DNA of 64,000 nt, taken from positions 248,001 to 312,000 of the forward strand of contig NZ_MRDL01000059.1 in assembly GCF_002008365.1 (NCBI RefSeq), given 5' to 3'. Positions 16,639 to 24,756 of the stretch are shown piece by piece. Each line of letters begins with the position of its first letter. Within the stretch, counting starts at the first letter, position 1. The notes under the pieces were generated by a model. That model was not told the DNA's origin, did not search any database, and saw nothing but the letters and a program-made list of their open reading frames with translations. The position numbers were made by a program, and so were the translations under genes. This stretch comes from Rhizobium leguminosarum bv. viciae USDA 2370 (GTDB lineage Bacteria > Pseudomonadota > Alphaproteobacteria > Rhizobiales > Rhizobiaceae).

Positions 16639-17829
16639 ATGCCCACGCTCGACAATGCCTATGCCCGCCTTTCCGACTTCGAAGCCATGGAGGGGGAGCT
16701 GAAGGCGACCCGCCAGTATCTGCATGCCCATCCGGAACTCTCCTTTGAAGAAGCGGAAACGGCACGTTACGTCGCGGAAAAGCTGGAAGGCTGGGGCTAC
16801 GACGTGACCCGCAATGTCGGTGGCCATGGGGTTGTTGCGCGGCTCAGCGCCGGCAAGGGTGGCAAGGGCATCGCCATCCGCGCCGATATGGATGCGCTGC
16901 CGATCGTCGAGGAAACCGGGCTTGCCTATGCCAGCGGCACCCCCGGCAAGATGCATGCCTGCGGCCATGACGGCCACACCACCGTGCTGCTCGGCGCCGC
17001 CGAATATCTCGCCCGAACCCGCCGCTTCAACGGCACGGTGACGCTGATCTTCCAGCCGGCGGAAGAGGCGGGCAAGAATAGCGGCGCCCAGGCGATGATC
17101 GCCGACGGCCTGTTCGAGCGATTTTCGTTCGACGCAATCTTTGGCCTCCACAACCACCCCGGCGCTCCCGAAGGCACCATCCTGCTGCGATCCGGCCCGA
17201 TGATGGCGGCGTCGGATACCGTCGAGATTACCATCAAGGGCAAAGGCGGCCATGCGTCGCGGCCGCACCTGACCATCGATCCCGTGGTCGTGGCGTGCAA
17301 CCTCGTCGTCTCGCTGCAGACGATCATCTCGCGCAACCTCGATCCGACCCAGACAGCGGTCATCACCGTCGGCACGATCCATGCCGGCGACGCCGTCAAC
17401 GTCATTCCGGAATATGCCAAGCTCGCATTGAGCGTGCGCTCCTTCGAGCCTGGCATTCGCGATCTCCTGCAGGAACGCATCACGAAGCTAGCCCGCGCGG
17501 TGGCCGAGGGTCACAATGCTTCGATCGAGATCGACTACGATCGCGGCAATCCTGTCGTCGTCAACTCCCCTGCCGAGACGGATTTTGCCCGCATCGTTGC
17601 GGCAGAACTGATCGGCGAAGACAAGGTCGCGACGTGCCCGCTCATTCCCGGCAGCGAAGATTTTTCGCACTTTCTCGAGCACAAGCCGGGCAGCTTCCTG
17701 CGCCTCGGCAACGGCATGAATTCCGCCATCCTGCATAGCCCCAAATATGACTTCGCCGATGCCAGCCTGACGGTAGGTGCGGCCATGTGGGCTAGGCTCG
17801 CGGAGCGCTACCTGCAGGACGACGCCTGA
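16639..17829 (+). CDS. M20 family amidohydrolase (hippurate hydrolase-like)
   Basis: 396-residue cytosolic zinc hydrolase. Metal-site segments are all present: IRADMDALPI, KMHACGHDGHTTVLLG, PAEEAGKNSGAQAMI, GLHNHPGAPEG, and PLIPGSEDFSHFLEHKPG near the C-terminus. The lid/dimerisation domain lies around GHASRPHLTIDPV. Family members cleave N-acyl amino acids or related amides. It sits 71 bp after the ATPase gene on the same strand, suggesting that the imported solute is an amide-linked amino acid conjugate hydrolysed here. Substrate inferred only from family and context. Confidence 0.9.
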   Translation: MPTLDNAYARLSDFEAMEGELKATRQYLHAHPELSFEEAETARYVAEKLEGWGYDVTRNVGGHGVVARLSAGKGGKGIAIRADMDALPIVEETGLAYASGTPGKMHACGHDGHTTVLLGAAEYLARTRRFNGTVTLIFQPAEEAGKNSGAQAMIADGLFERFSFDAIFGLHNHPGAPEGTILLRSGPMMAASDTVEITIKGKGGHASRPHLTIDPVVVACNLVVSLQTIISRNLDPTQTAVITVGTIHAGDAVNVIPEYAKLALSVRSFEPGIRDLLQERITKLARAVAEGHNASIEIDYDRGNPVVVNSPAETDFARIVAAELIGEDKVATCPLIPGSEDFSHFLEHKPGSFLRLGNGMNSAILHSPKYDFADASLTVGAAMWARLAERYLQDDA

Positions 17830-17959
17830 AGTCCCGATCGCCGGGCTTGACCGGGTCGCATTTGAGCTTGCACTTTCTGTAGCGCAAAAGGATTTTGTAG
17901 CCCCTTTTCAAGCGAGAAGATCACTTCAAGATCTCTCGCCGCAATTCAGGATGGGCAGC

Positions 17960-18439
17960 ATGACTGCCAACTATACCGACGCCGGCCTCGACTCGTCTTA
18001 CGATCTCGAATTTTACGCACTGATGGCGGAAAGCTTCGAACGAAGCGTAGGACGCAGCCTGACGCCCAAGGGCCAGGGTGCCGAATGGCTTTACGAGCAG
18101 TCGCCGGCGGTTGTCCTTGCCCACAACACTGACGCCGATCCGCGCTTCATCTACGCAAACCGCGCTGCTCAGGCCTGCTTTGAATATTCGTGGGACGAGT
18201 TCATCACTTTGCCATCGCGTCTTTCGGCGGAGGCACCCGATCGCGCGGAACGTGACAGGTTGTTGAATGCCGTAGCGGCCAACGGCTTTATCGCCGACTA
18301 CCGCGGACTTCGCATCGCCAAGTCAGGACGGCGTTTCTATATCGAGAAAGCCATCGTCTGGGATCTCGTCGACCGCAGCGGACACCGTCGTGGTCAGGCT
18401 GCGACATTCGACTCCTGGCAAGACGTGCAGGCGGATTGA
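17960..18439 (+). CDS. MEKHLA domain-containing protein
   Basis: About 159 residues, cytosolic. The sequence EWLYEQSPAVVLAHNTDADP, FIYANRAAQACFEYSWDEF and the later LRIAKSGRRFYIEKAIVWDL match the PAS-like MEKHLA domain known at the end of plant HD-ZIP III proteins and as stand-alone bacterial proteins of unknown role. ATG 17960 has AGGA eight bases upstream; ATG 17951 and a much longer upstream frame are possible but less supported. It follows the amidohydrolase by 130 bp on the same strand and may belong to that unit. Confidence 0.8.
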   Translation: MTANYTDAGLDSSYDLEFYALMAESFERSVGRSLTPKGQGAEWLYEQSPAVVLAHNTDADPRFIYANRAAQACFEYSWDEFITLPSRLSAEAPDRAERDRLLNAVAANGFIADYRGLRIAKSGRRFYIEKAIVWDLVDRSGHRRGQAATFDSWQDVQAD

Positions 18440-18586
18440 GCGCCGGCTGCGGAGACGCCGACCACGCGCCGGATATGTTTCCGCGGCTTTGCAAACCATC
18501 GTTTGCCACTTGGTTGCCAAAAAACCATGATTGCGTCACATAGATCGCACATCGACATCAGGCATAAAGAATTGGATCAACGCTGC

Positions 18587-20701
18587 ATGCGCATAGCCTA
18601 CGTTTTCCTTGGTGCATTTCTTGCAATTGCACAGTCCGCATATGCTGAAGTCGCATCACCGCCTGTTTTGGCGCCGCTAAAGCGACAGGCGCAAGCCGCT
18701 GAGTTGAGCGCACAATTTCTTTCGCGGTATAGCTACAAGCCCGTTCCACTCGACGACGCCTTGTCGGCCAGGATCATGGATGGGTTCATCAAGTCACTTG
18801 ATCCGGACCGCATGCTCTTCCTGCAAGCGGATATCGACAGGTTTATGTCAGATCGCAACGAGATCGACGATGCGATAGAACGGAAGGACTTGAAGATCCC
18901 GTTTGCGATTTTCAACGCCTATGAACAGCGCGTTGTCGACCGCATGAACTACGCGCGCAGCCTGCTGAAGCAGGGCTTCGATTTCAGTACGCAGGAAAAT
19001 TATTCGGTGCTGCGCGATAAAGCGCCGTGGTCGCAGTCGGAAGCCGAAAGCAATGAGCTTTGGCGCAAACGCGTCAAAAGCGACTGGTTGCGGCTGAAGC
19101 TCGGCGGCAAAACCGACACGGCTATTCGCGAAACGCTCGACAAACGTTACGAAAACACACTCGAGCGCGCCTACAAGTTCAAAAGCGACGACGTGTTCCA
19201 GTCGTTCATGGACGCCTATTCGACGTCGATCGATCCGCACACGGACTATTTCGGCGCGGCCGCTTCAGCCGACTTCAATGTCTCGATGAAGCTTTCGCTG
19301 TTTGGTATCGGAGCTGTGCTGCAGGAACGCGACGACTACACGACGATCCGTGAGCTCGTGCCTGGCGGGCCGGCGCAACTGTCCGGCAAGCTCGCGGTCG
19401 GAGACCGCATTACCGGTGTTGGTCAAGGCAAGGATGGGGCGATCAAGGAAGTGGTGGGCACGCGCCTTGATGAAGTCGTGCAGATGATACGCGGAAAAAA
19501 AGGCTCCGTCGTGCGGCTGGACATCCTGCCGGCAGATGCCGGAGCAGATGGCACGCACCGCGTCATCAGCCTGGTGCGCGATAAAATCAGTCTCGACAAG
19601 CAGGCCGCCAGGAAGACTGTGCTGTCCGTGAAGGCGGGCGACGCCACGCGTAAAATCGGGATCATCACGCTGCCGGTATTCTATGAGGATTTTGAAGCCA
19701 AGGGCAAAGGCGACAAGGATTACAAAAGCGCAAGCCGCGATGTCGCCAAGCTTCTCGACGAACTGAAGCAGGAAAAGGTCGACAGCGTTCTCATTGACCT
19801 GCGCAACAATGGCGGCGGTTCATTGGACGAGGCAATTGATTTGACCGGTCTCTTCATCGGCAATGGACCGGTCGTTCAGCAACGTCGCAGCGACGGCAAG
19901 ATCGAGGTTAAAAGTGCTGAGTTTGCAGCGCCTGTCTGGACAGGTCCGATGGGTGTCCTGATCAATCGCGGCTCGGCGTCGGCTTCGGAGATTTTTGCCG
20001 CGGCAATCCAGGACTACGGTCGAGGCGTAATCGTCGGTGAACCCAGTTTCGGCAAGGGCACCGTTCAAACCGTCATCGATCTTGACCAGATCGTCCGCAA
20101 CAGCAAACCCGAGTTCGGGGAGCTGAAAGTGACAATTGCCCAGTTTTTCCGGGTCAACGGCGGTACGACGCAGCTGCGCGGCGTGACGCCTGATATCGGC
20201 TTGCCGGGACTGTCCGATCCGACTGTTTTCGGGGAGACCAGTTATGACAATGCGCTGCCGTGGGCTGAGATCAAGCCCGCGAACTACACGCCCGCTGACA
20301 CTGTCACGACGCTGCTGCCGACATTGCAAAGCCGCCATGATGCGCGGGTTGGCAGCGATCCGGACTTCCAACGCCTGTTGAAAGACATTGCCGACCTCAA
20401 GGCCCAGCGCGAAAAAGGGGTCATCTCCCTCAATGAAGCCGAGCGTCGCAAAGAAGCGACGGCTCGCGAGAAACGCTTCAAGGATCGAGCGGAAGCAGGG
20501 GATGGCGAGGATCTTGGAGATGATGGCCTTGAGGCCGGCGAGCGCAGCCTGAGCGCTGATATTGCCATCGAGAATGCCCGCAAGAACGCCAAAGACGTCC
20601 TGCTGGATGAGGCGGCCGCCATTCTTGCCGACGAGGTGGATTTGCAGGAAGGCATGCTAAAGGCAGCCACGAAACAAACGGGAAAAACGGACGGAAAATA
20701 G
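18587..20701 (+). CDS. prc: Carboxy-terminal processing (tail-specific) protease, S41A family
   Basis: 704 residues beginning with a signal peptide (MRIAYVFLGAFLAIAQSAYA). The N-terminal helical domain has FIKSLDPDRMLFLQADID. A PDZ domain follows (LFGIGAVLQERDDYTTIREL, GPAQLSGKLAVGDRITGV), then the S41 catalytic core. The nucleophile Ser is in RGSASASEIFAAAIQDYG and the general-base Lys in EPSFGKGTVQTV. A long charged C-terminal tail (about 600-704) resembles the DUF3340 extension of E. coli Prc (682 residues). It degrades or trims periplasmic proteins from their C-termini. Monocistronic in appearance. Confidence 0.92.
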   Translation: MRIAYVFLGAFLAIAQSAYAEVASPPVLAPLKRQAQAAELSAQFLSRYSYKPVPLDDALSARIMDGFIKSLDPDRMLFLQADIDRFMSDRNEIDDAIERKDLKIPFAIFNAYEQRVVDRMNYARSLLKQGFDFSTQENYSVLRDKAPWSQSEAESNELWRKRVKSDWLRLKLGGKTDTAIRETLDKRYENTLERAYKFKSDDVFQSFMDAYSTSIDPHTDYFGAAASADFNVSMKLSLFGIGAVLQERDDYTTIRELVPGGPAQLSGKLAVGDRITGVGQGKDGAIKEVVGTRLDEVVQMIRGKKGSVVRLDILPADAGADGTHRVISLVRDKISLDKQAARKTVLSVKAGDATRKIGIITLPVFYEDFEAKGKGDKDYKSASRDVAKLLDELKQEKVDSVLIDLRNNGGGSLDEAIDLTGLFIGNGPVVQQRRSDGKIEVKSAEFAAPVWTGPMGVLINRGSASASEIFAAAIQDYGRGVIVGEPSFGKGTVQTVIDLDQIVRNSKPEFGELKVTIAQFFRVNGGTTQLRGVTPDIGLPGLSDPTVFGETSYDNALPWAEIKPANYTPADTVTTLLPTLQSRHDARVGSDPDFQRLLKDIADLKAQREKGVISLNEAERRKEATAREKRFKDRAEAGDGEDLGDDGLEAGERSLSADIAIENARKNAKDVLLDEAAAILADEVDLQEGMLKAATKQTGKTDGK

Positions 20702-20958
20702 TCATTCGACACCTAGAGGGCGAACGCCGTCCACTGGGGTTGCTGCTTGACGCTCGACACACGCGACTTCACACTTGCAGTGTTGAAGGTGAGTCGGACA
20801 GACTGTACCGTTTTTCATATCCGTTGCTCGCCTGAGAAGGAGTCGCCAGCAGGGCTGATTGGTCCACGCGCCGACCGGTACCGGTTGGTCGCAAATAGGA
20901 TCGAGGTTGATTGAGTTCGAGCTCGCAGCCGCTCCTGTTTTTCTCGTGAGGTCGCGCC
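20702..20958. other. Intergenic region after prc
   Basis: 257 bp without a convincing gene. It holds an imperfect hairpin at 20767-20788 (one-base bulge, no T-tract) that may help end prc transcription, and a 12-bp palindrome made of two ACCGGT units at 20874-20885. Confidence 0.4.
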
Positions 20959-21903
20959 GTGGACAAAGTGCTATCAGCAGTCGATCCTCCTCGCGACAGC
21001 CCGCTTTGGCACCGGAATTTCCCGTTGCTGAGCAACCGCCGGTCTCTGCTTTGGGGCCTTTTGATACCCGTTTTGCTTCTTGCAGGCATCGTTGTCTTTT
21101 ATCGCGAAATCCACCACCTCGAAGAGCCGGTCAGGCCCTATGAACATCGAGCTCTCAATAAGGCTGTCCGATCATCTCGCATAGCCGCCCGCCCTGATCC
21201 GGCGGCTCCTTCTACCCTCCCGCCGATGTCGATATCGCTGCAGCTGATCGAGGTCCCGAAGCTGGAATTGGCAAGTCAGTTTCTGCGGATATGGCGCGTC
21301 TCGGGGCCGAATATTTGCGGTGCTCTTCGAGAGGCCGGCATCGAGATGAGCGAATGGAAAGCCGCATCGATGCGCAATCGCAGCTATGAATGCTATTTTC
21401 AGCGCATCTACGAACGGGACGAGGTGCGTCCGCTCAGCTCGACCTTCCTGAAGGTTCGCGGAGATGAAATGGGCGACATTCTTGAGATCCGCGCCAAGAT
21501 TATTGGGCCAACGACCGACGCCCAGGGACGCCTCGCCCCGGCCGTCCTACGCATTTTCGAGATCATTGTGAAGCAGGCGTGCTGGCGTGATTTCGAGGAT
21601 ACTCTTGCCTCGATCCAAAACCTTCAAAATGTCGAATACGAACGATTCGGCTCCTATCTCAGCTTCACACGTGAAGCCGGCAGCGCAAATATCTTTAATT
21701 TTGTTCTTGGCCTTAAGGCGACTTCAGGTTCGCAGGTGAGGACCAAGATGTATTTTTCGACTGAGCGCTGGCTACAAATGCCCGCAGTGCTCCTGCCAGC
21801 TTCATCTTCAGGGAGCGCTTGGGGGCATCCATATCAGCCAATTGCGCTCAATGACGTCGCAAGCCCCCGTCAAAGTCCAAGATCAATTTGGAACTGTGGC
21901 TAA
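20959..21903 (+). CDS. Membrane-anchored protein of unknown function (possibly DUF6030)
   Basis: 314 residues from GTG 20959, preceded by GAGGT. One hydrophobic span at about residues 33-48 (LWGLLIPVLLLAGIVVF) with a short cytoplasmic N-terminus, a Pro/Ser-rich linker, then a presumably periplasmic domain with two-Cys segments SGPNICGALREAGIEMSEW and MRNRSYECYFQRIY. I tentatively associate it with a rhizobial uncharacterised family (DUF6030). The last 30-odd residues are low in character. A neighbouring frame, reading ELWLNIDGFIVLSDES at about 21888-21935, looks more protein-like, so a frameshift near the end is possible. Confidence 0.7.
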   Translation: MDKVLSAVDPPRDSPLWHRNFPLLSNRRSLLWGLLIPVLLLAGIVVFYREIHHLEEPVRPYEHRALNKAVRSSRIAARPDPAAPSTLPPMSISLQLIEVPKLELASQFLRIWRVSGPNICGALREAGIEMSEWKAASMRNRSYECYFQRIYERDEVRPLSSTFLKVRGDEMGDILEIRAKIIGPTTDAQGRLAPAVLRIFEIIVKQACWRDFEDTLASIQNLQNVEYERFGSYLSFTREAGSANIFNFVLGLKATSGSQVRTKMYFSTERWLQMPAVLLPASSSGSAWGHPYQPIALNDVASPRQSPRSIWNCG

Positions 21904-22012
21904 ACATCGACGGCTTCATCGTTTTGAGCGATGAAAGCGTCACGCCGAGCAGCCAAACAGACCGCCGTGGTGATTTCGGCCATGAATGCTGCGATCATCC
22001 CTAAATCTTCTT

Positions 22013-22031
22013 GTACACATACTATGTGTAC
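22013..22031. promoter_or_regulatory. Toxin-antitoxin operator within promoter spacer
   Basis: GTACACAT-ACT-ATGTGTAC is a perfect inverted repeat. It overlaps the end of a plausible -35 (TTGTAC, 22011-22016) and fills the exact 17-bp spacer before a -10 TATATT (22034-22039). Binding by the DUF1778 antitoxin, alone or with the toxin, would shut off the promoter. Confidence 0.75.
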
Positions 22032-22057
22032 GTTATATTGAGATCAAGGAGATAGTT

Positions 22058-22336
22058 ATGCCGAGAACCGCGGACAATAAATCCGAACGCTACCAGCTGC
22101 GCATCCCGCCAAAGCAGAAGGCAATGATCGCGCGCGCAGCTGCCCTTTCGAACAAGGATATGGCCGATTTCATTCTCGATAAGATAGTACCTGAAGCCGA
22201 AGCCGTCATCCAGGCTGCTGAAGTTGAGACCGTTTCGAGCCGCGATTTCATCCGCATCCTCGACCTGCTTGAACGCCCGCCCAAACCAAACGCGAGACTA
22301 CGCGCCGCGATCTCTGCTCTACCGGATGCCTTGTGA
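22058..22336 (+). CDS. DUF1778 antitoxin (TacA-like)
   Basis: 92 residues. ATG 22058 has AAGGAG upstream. The N-terminal ribbon-helix-helix segment is RYQLRIPPKQKAMIARAAAL, followed by SNKDMADFILDKIVPEAEAV. The C-terminal tail (RDFIRILDLLERPPKPN) should wrap and neutralise the acetyltransferase toxin. Overlaps the toxin start by 4 bp, as expected for a type II TA operon, with the palindromic operator in the promoter. Confidence 0.9.
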   Translation: MPRTADNKSERYQLRIPPKQKAMIARAAALSNKDMADFILDKIVPEAEAVIQAAEVETVSSRDFIRILDLLERPPKPNARLRAAISALPDAL

Positions 22337-22860
22337 CCCTCCCCGTCTGGCATGAAGAGCCGATCGCTAAGTCGCATGATCGGGCCTCATTCGATTGCGG
22401 TGATGCGGCAATGAACGAGTTCATTCGGCGCTTCGCCCGGCAGAGCCATGAGCAGAATGCGGCGAAAACCTTCTGCGCTATCGACAAGGCCCACCCTGAT
22501 CGCATCCTCGGATTCTACACAGTCGCGCCCTCTGCCGTTACGCATGAGGCCGTGCCTCCGAAGATGACGAGAGGCCTCGCACGCCATGAAGTCGCAGGCT
22601 TCAAGCTCGCGCGCTTGGCAACCGACATAAAGGTGGCGGGAAAAGGTTTAGGCGGTCAGCTCATCGCTGCTGCAGCGCTCCGTTGCCTGCGGCTCGCCAG
22701 CGAGGGCGGCGGGATCCTGCTAATCATCGATGCCAAGAGCGAGCGCGCCGCCCATTGGTATGCCAGCTACGGCGCCGAACCGCTGCAAGGGAAACCGCTC
22801 ACCCTCGTTATGCCGCTTGCCACCTTCGCCGCCGACCTGAAGGCCAAGGGGCTCCTGTAG
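22333..22860 (+). CDS. GNAT toxin (TacT-like)
   Basis: 175-residue GNAT acetyltransferase beginning at GTG 22333, overlapping the antitoxin stop. The acetyl-CoA loop is VAGKGLGGQLIAAAAL and the catalytic Tyr lies in HWYASYGAEPL. An N-terminal DCGDAAMNEFIRRFARQ segment is typical of TacT/AtaT-like toxins, which acetylate the amino group of aminoacyl-tRNA and stop translation. Key residues appear intact, so the toxin is probably active. Confidence 0.9.
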   Translation: MTLPVWHEEPIAKSHDRASFDCGDAAMNEFIRRFARQSHEQNAAKTFCAIDKAHPDRILGFYTVAPSAVTHEAVPPKMTRGLARHEVAGFKLARLATDIKVAGKGLGGQLIAAAALRCLRLASEGGGILLIIDAKSERAAHWYASYGAEPLQGKPLTLVMPLATFAADLKAKGLL

Positions 22861-23108
22861 CCGTTTAGCCGCCAAGCCATTGTGCTGCCGGCCCGAACCG
22901 CGACACCTCACATCATCAGTCAAAGCTGTTTGCCAGCAGAACTGCGGAGAGCTTTTTTATTCCCGCCCCAAATCCTATCTACAAACTCTCACCGGGATTG
23001 AGGACAACCGCCGATGCCGCCGAATGCATGGACAGGCCCGGAAAAGAACATATCTTCGAAGGGTCCTTCCTTTTGAAGCCTCGAATCAAACAGCACGGGC
23101 ACACATCC

Positions 23109-24755
23109 ATGACCAAAGGCTCCGATCTTCTAGTGGCAGCGCTTGAGAACGAAGGTGTCGAGCGCATCTTCGGCATTCCCGGCGAAGAGAATCTCGACGT
23201 CGTCGAATCCATCCGCAAGTCGTCGATTGAGCTCGTGCTCACCCGACACGAGCAGGCGGCGGCGTTCATGGCCGCGACCTATGGCCGCCTGACTGGCAAG
23301 CCCGGCGTCTGCCTGACGACGCTTGGGCCGGGTGCTCTCAACCTCTCGACGGGTGCGGCATACGCCTTGCTCGGTGCGATGCCGATGGTGATGATCACCG
23401 GTCAGAAAGGGATCCTCTCATCCCGCCAGGCGCGTTTCCAGGTGGTCGACGTCGTCGCGTCGATGAAGCCGCTGACCAAGCTCGCAAGGCAGATCGTATC
23501 GCCGCAGATGATCCCGACGACGGTCAGGGAGGCGTTCCGCATCGCCCAGGAGGAAAGGCCGGGGCCGGTGCATCTGGAGCTTCCGGAAGATATCGCGGCC
23601 GAAGAATGCCAGGAGGTGGCGCTGATTGCGCCGCACCAGCTCGAACTGCCGACGGCAAGTGAGGCGGCGCTTAACCGCGCAGCCGCGCTCATCACCGCGG
23701 CCAAGCGTCCGCTTCTGATGTTCGGGGCCGCCGCCTCGCGTCCGCGCTCGACCTCCGACATCGCGCAATTCGTGATCCGCACGCGCATCCCGTTCTTCAC
23801 GACCCAAATGGGGAAGGGAACGGTTCCGGGTGGAACCGAACTTTACATGGGCACCGCGGCGCTGTCGGAGCGCGACTATGTCCACGAAGCCATCGAACAG
23901 GCCGACCTCATCGTCACGATCGGCCATGACACCATCGAGAAGCCGCCGTTCATCATGGGCAAGGGCGGTCCGAAGGTCGTCCATATCGGATATCAGCCGG
24001 CGACCGTCGAGCAGGTCTATTTCCCGCAATCCGAGGTCATCGGCGACATCGGCCCCTCTCTGAAGGCGCTGGCCGATCGCCTCGAGGGCAAGCTGCCAAA
24101 CGCGCAGGCGCTTCTTCATCTCCGCGAGCGCATTCTCGAGCGCATCGCCGCGCGGGCGACGGAGGATCGCTTCACGCCACAGCGGCTGGTCCACGATATA
24201 AGAGAGGTGATGCCGCATGACGGCATACTGGCGCTCGACAACGGCATGTACAAGATCTGGTTCGCCCGAAACTACCGGACGCGGATGGCGAACACGCTGC
24301 TGCTCGATAATGCTCTTGCAACGATGGGAGCCGGGCTGCCGTCGGCGATGGTTGCCTCGATGCTCTACCCGGAGCGGCGTGTCATGGCGATCTGCGGCGA
24401 CGGCGGCTTCATGATGAACTCCCAGGAGCTCGAGACGGCCGTCCGGCTGAAACTCAACCTCGTCGTTCTTGTCATCGAGGACAATGCTTACGGCATGATC
24501 CGCTGGAAGCAGGCGGTGGATGAGTTCCCGGATTTCGGGATGACCTTCGGCAATCCCGACTTCGTGAAATATGCCGAATCCTATGGCGCCAGGGGAACCA
24601 GGGTCGACGATATCGGCCAGTTCAAAAAGGTCCTCGAAGAGGCATTCTCTGGAGGTGGCGTCCATCTGGTGAATGTGCCGGTCGACTACTCGGAAAATGA
24701 ACGCGTGCTGGTGAAGGAGCTTCGCGAGCGGCTCCCCGCGATACTGGAGGCCTGA
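23109..24755 (+). CDS. Acetolactate synthase large-subunit-like ThDP enzyme
   Basis: 548 residues. ATG 23109 starts a standard N-terminus (TKGSDLLVAALENEGVERI). The ThDP-activating Glu48 is in LTRHEQAAAFMAATYGRL. The middle domain carries GKGTVPGGTELYMG, and the ThDP/Mg motif runs from GDGGFMMNSQ to VIEDNAYGM. The GIPGEEN variant near residue 22 places it in a catabolic-looking branch rather than biosynthetic IlvB, and no IlvN regulatory subunit is adjacent. It is 1 bp from the aldehyde dehydrogenase gene, so the two likely act in one route. Exact reaction (2-acetolactate or another 2-oxoacid carboligation/decarboxylation) unknown. Confidence 0.82.
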   Translation: MTKGSDLLVAALENEGVERIFGIPGEENLDVVESIRKSSIELVLTRHEQAAAFMAATYGRLTGKPGVCLTTLGPGALNLSTGAAYALLGAMPMVMITGQKGILSSRQARFQVVDVVASMKPLTKLARQIVSPQMIPTTVREAFRIAQEERPGPVHLELPEDIAAEECQEVALIAPHQLELPTASEAALNRAAALITAAKRPLLMFGAAASRPRSTSDIAQFVIRTRIPFFTTQMGKGTVPGGTELYMGTAALSERDYVHEAIEQADLIVTIGHDTIEKPPFIMGKGGPKVVHIGYQPATVEQVYFPQSEVIGDIGPSLKALADRLEGKLPNAQALLHLRERILERIAARATEDRFTPQRLVHDIREVMPHDGILALDNGMYKIWFARNYRTRMANTLLLDNALATMGAGLPSAMVASMLYPERRVMAICGDGGFMMNSQELETAVRLKLNLVVLVIEDNAYGMIRWKQAVDEFPDFGMTFGNPDFVKYAESYGARGTRVDDIGQFKKVLEEAFSGGGVHLVNVPVDYSENERVLVKELRERLPAILEA

Positions 24756-24756
24756 G

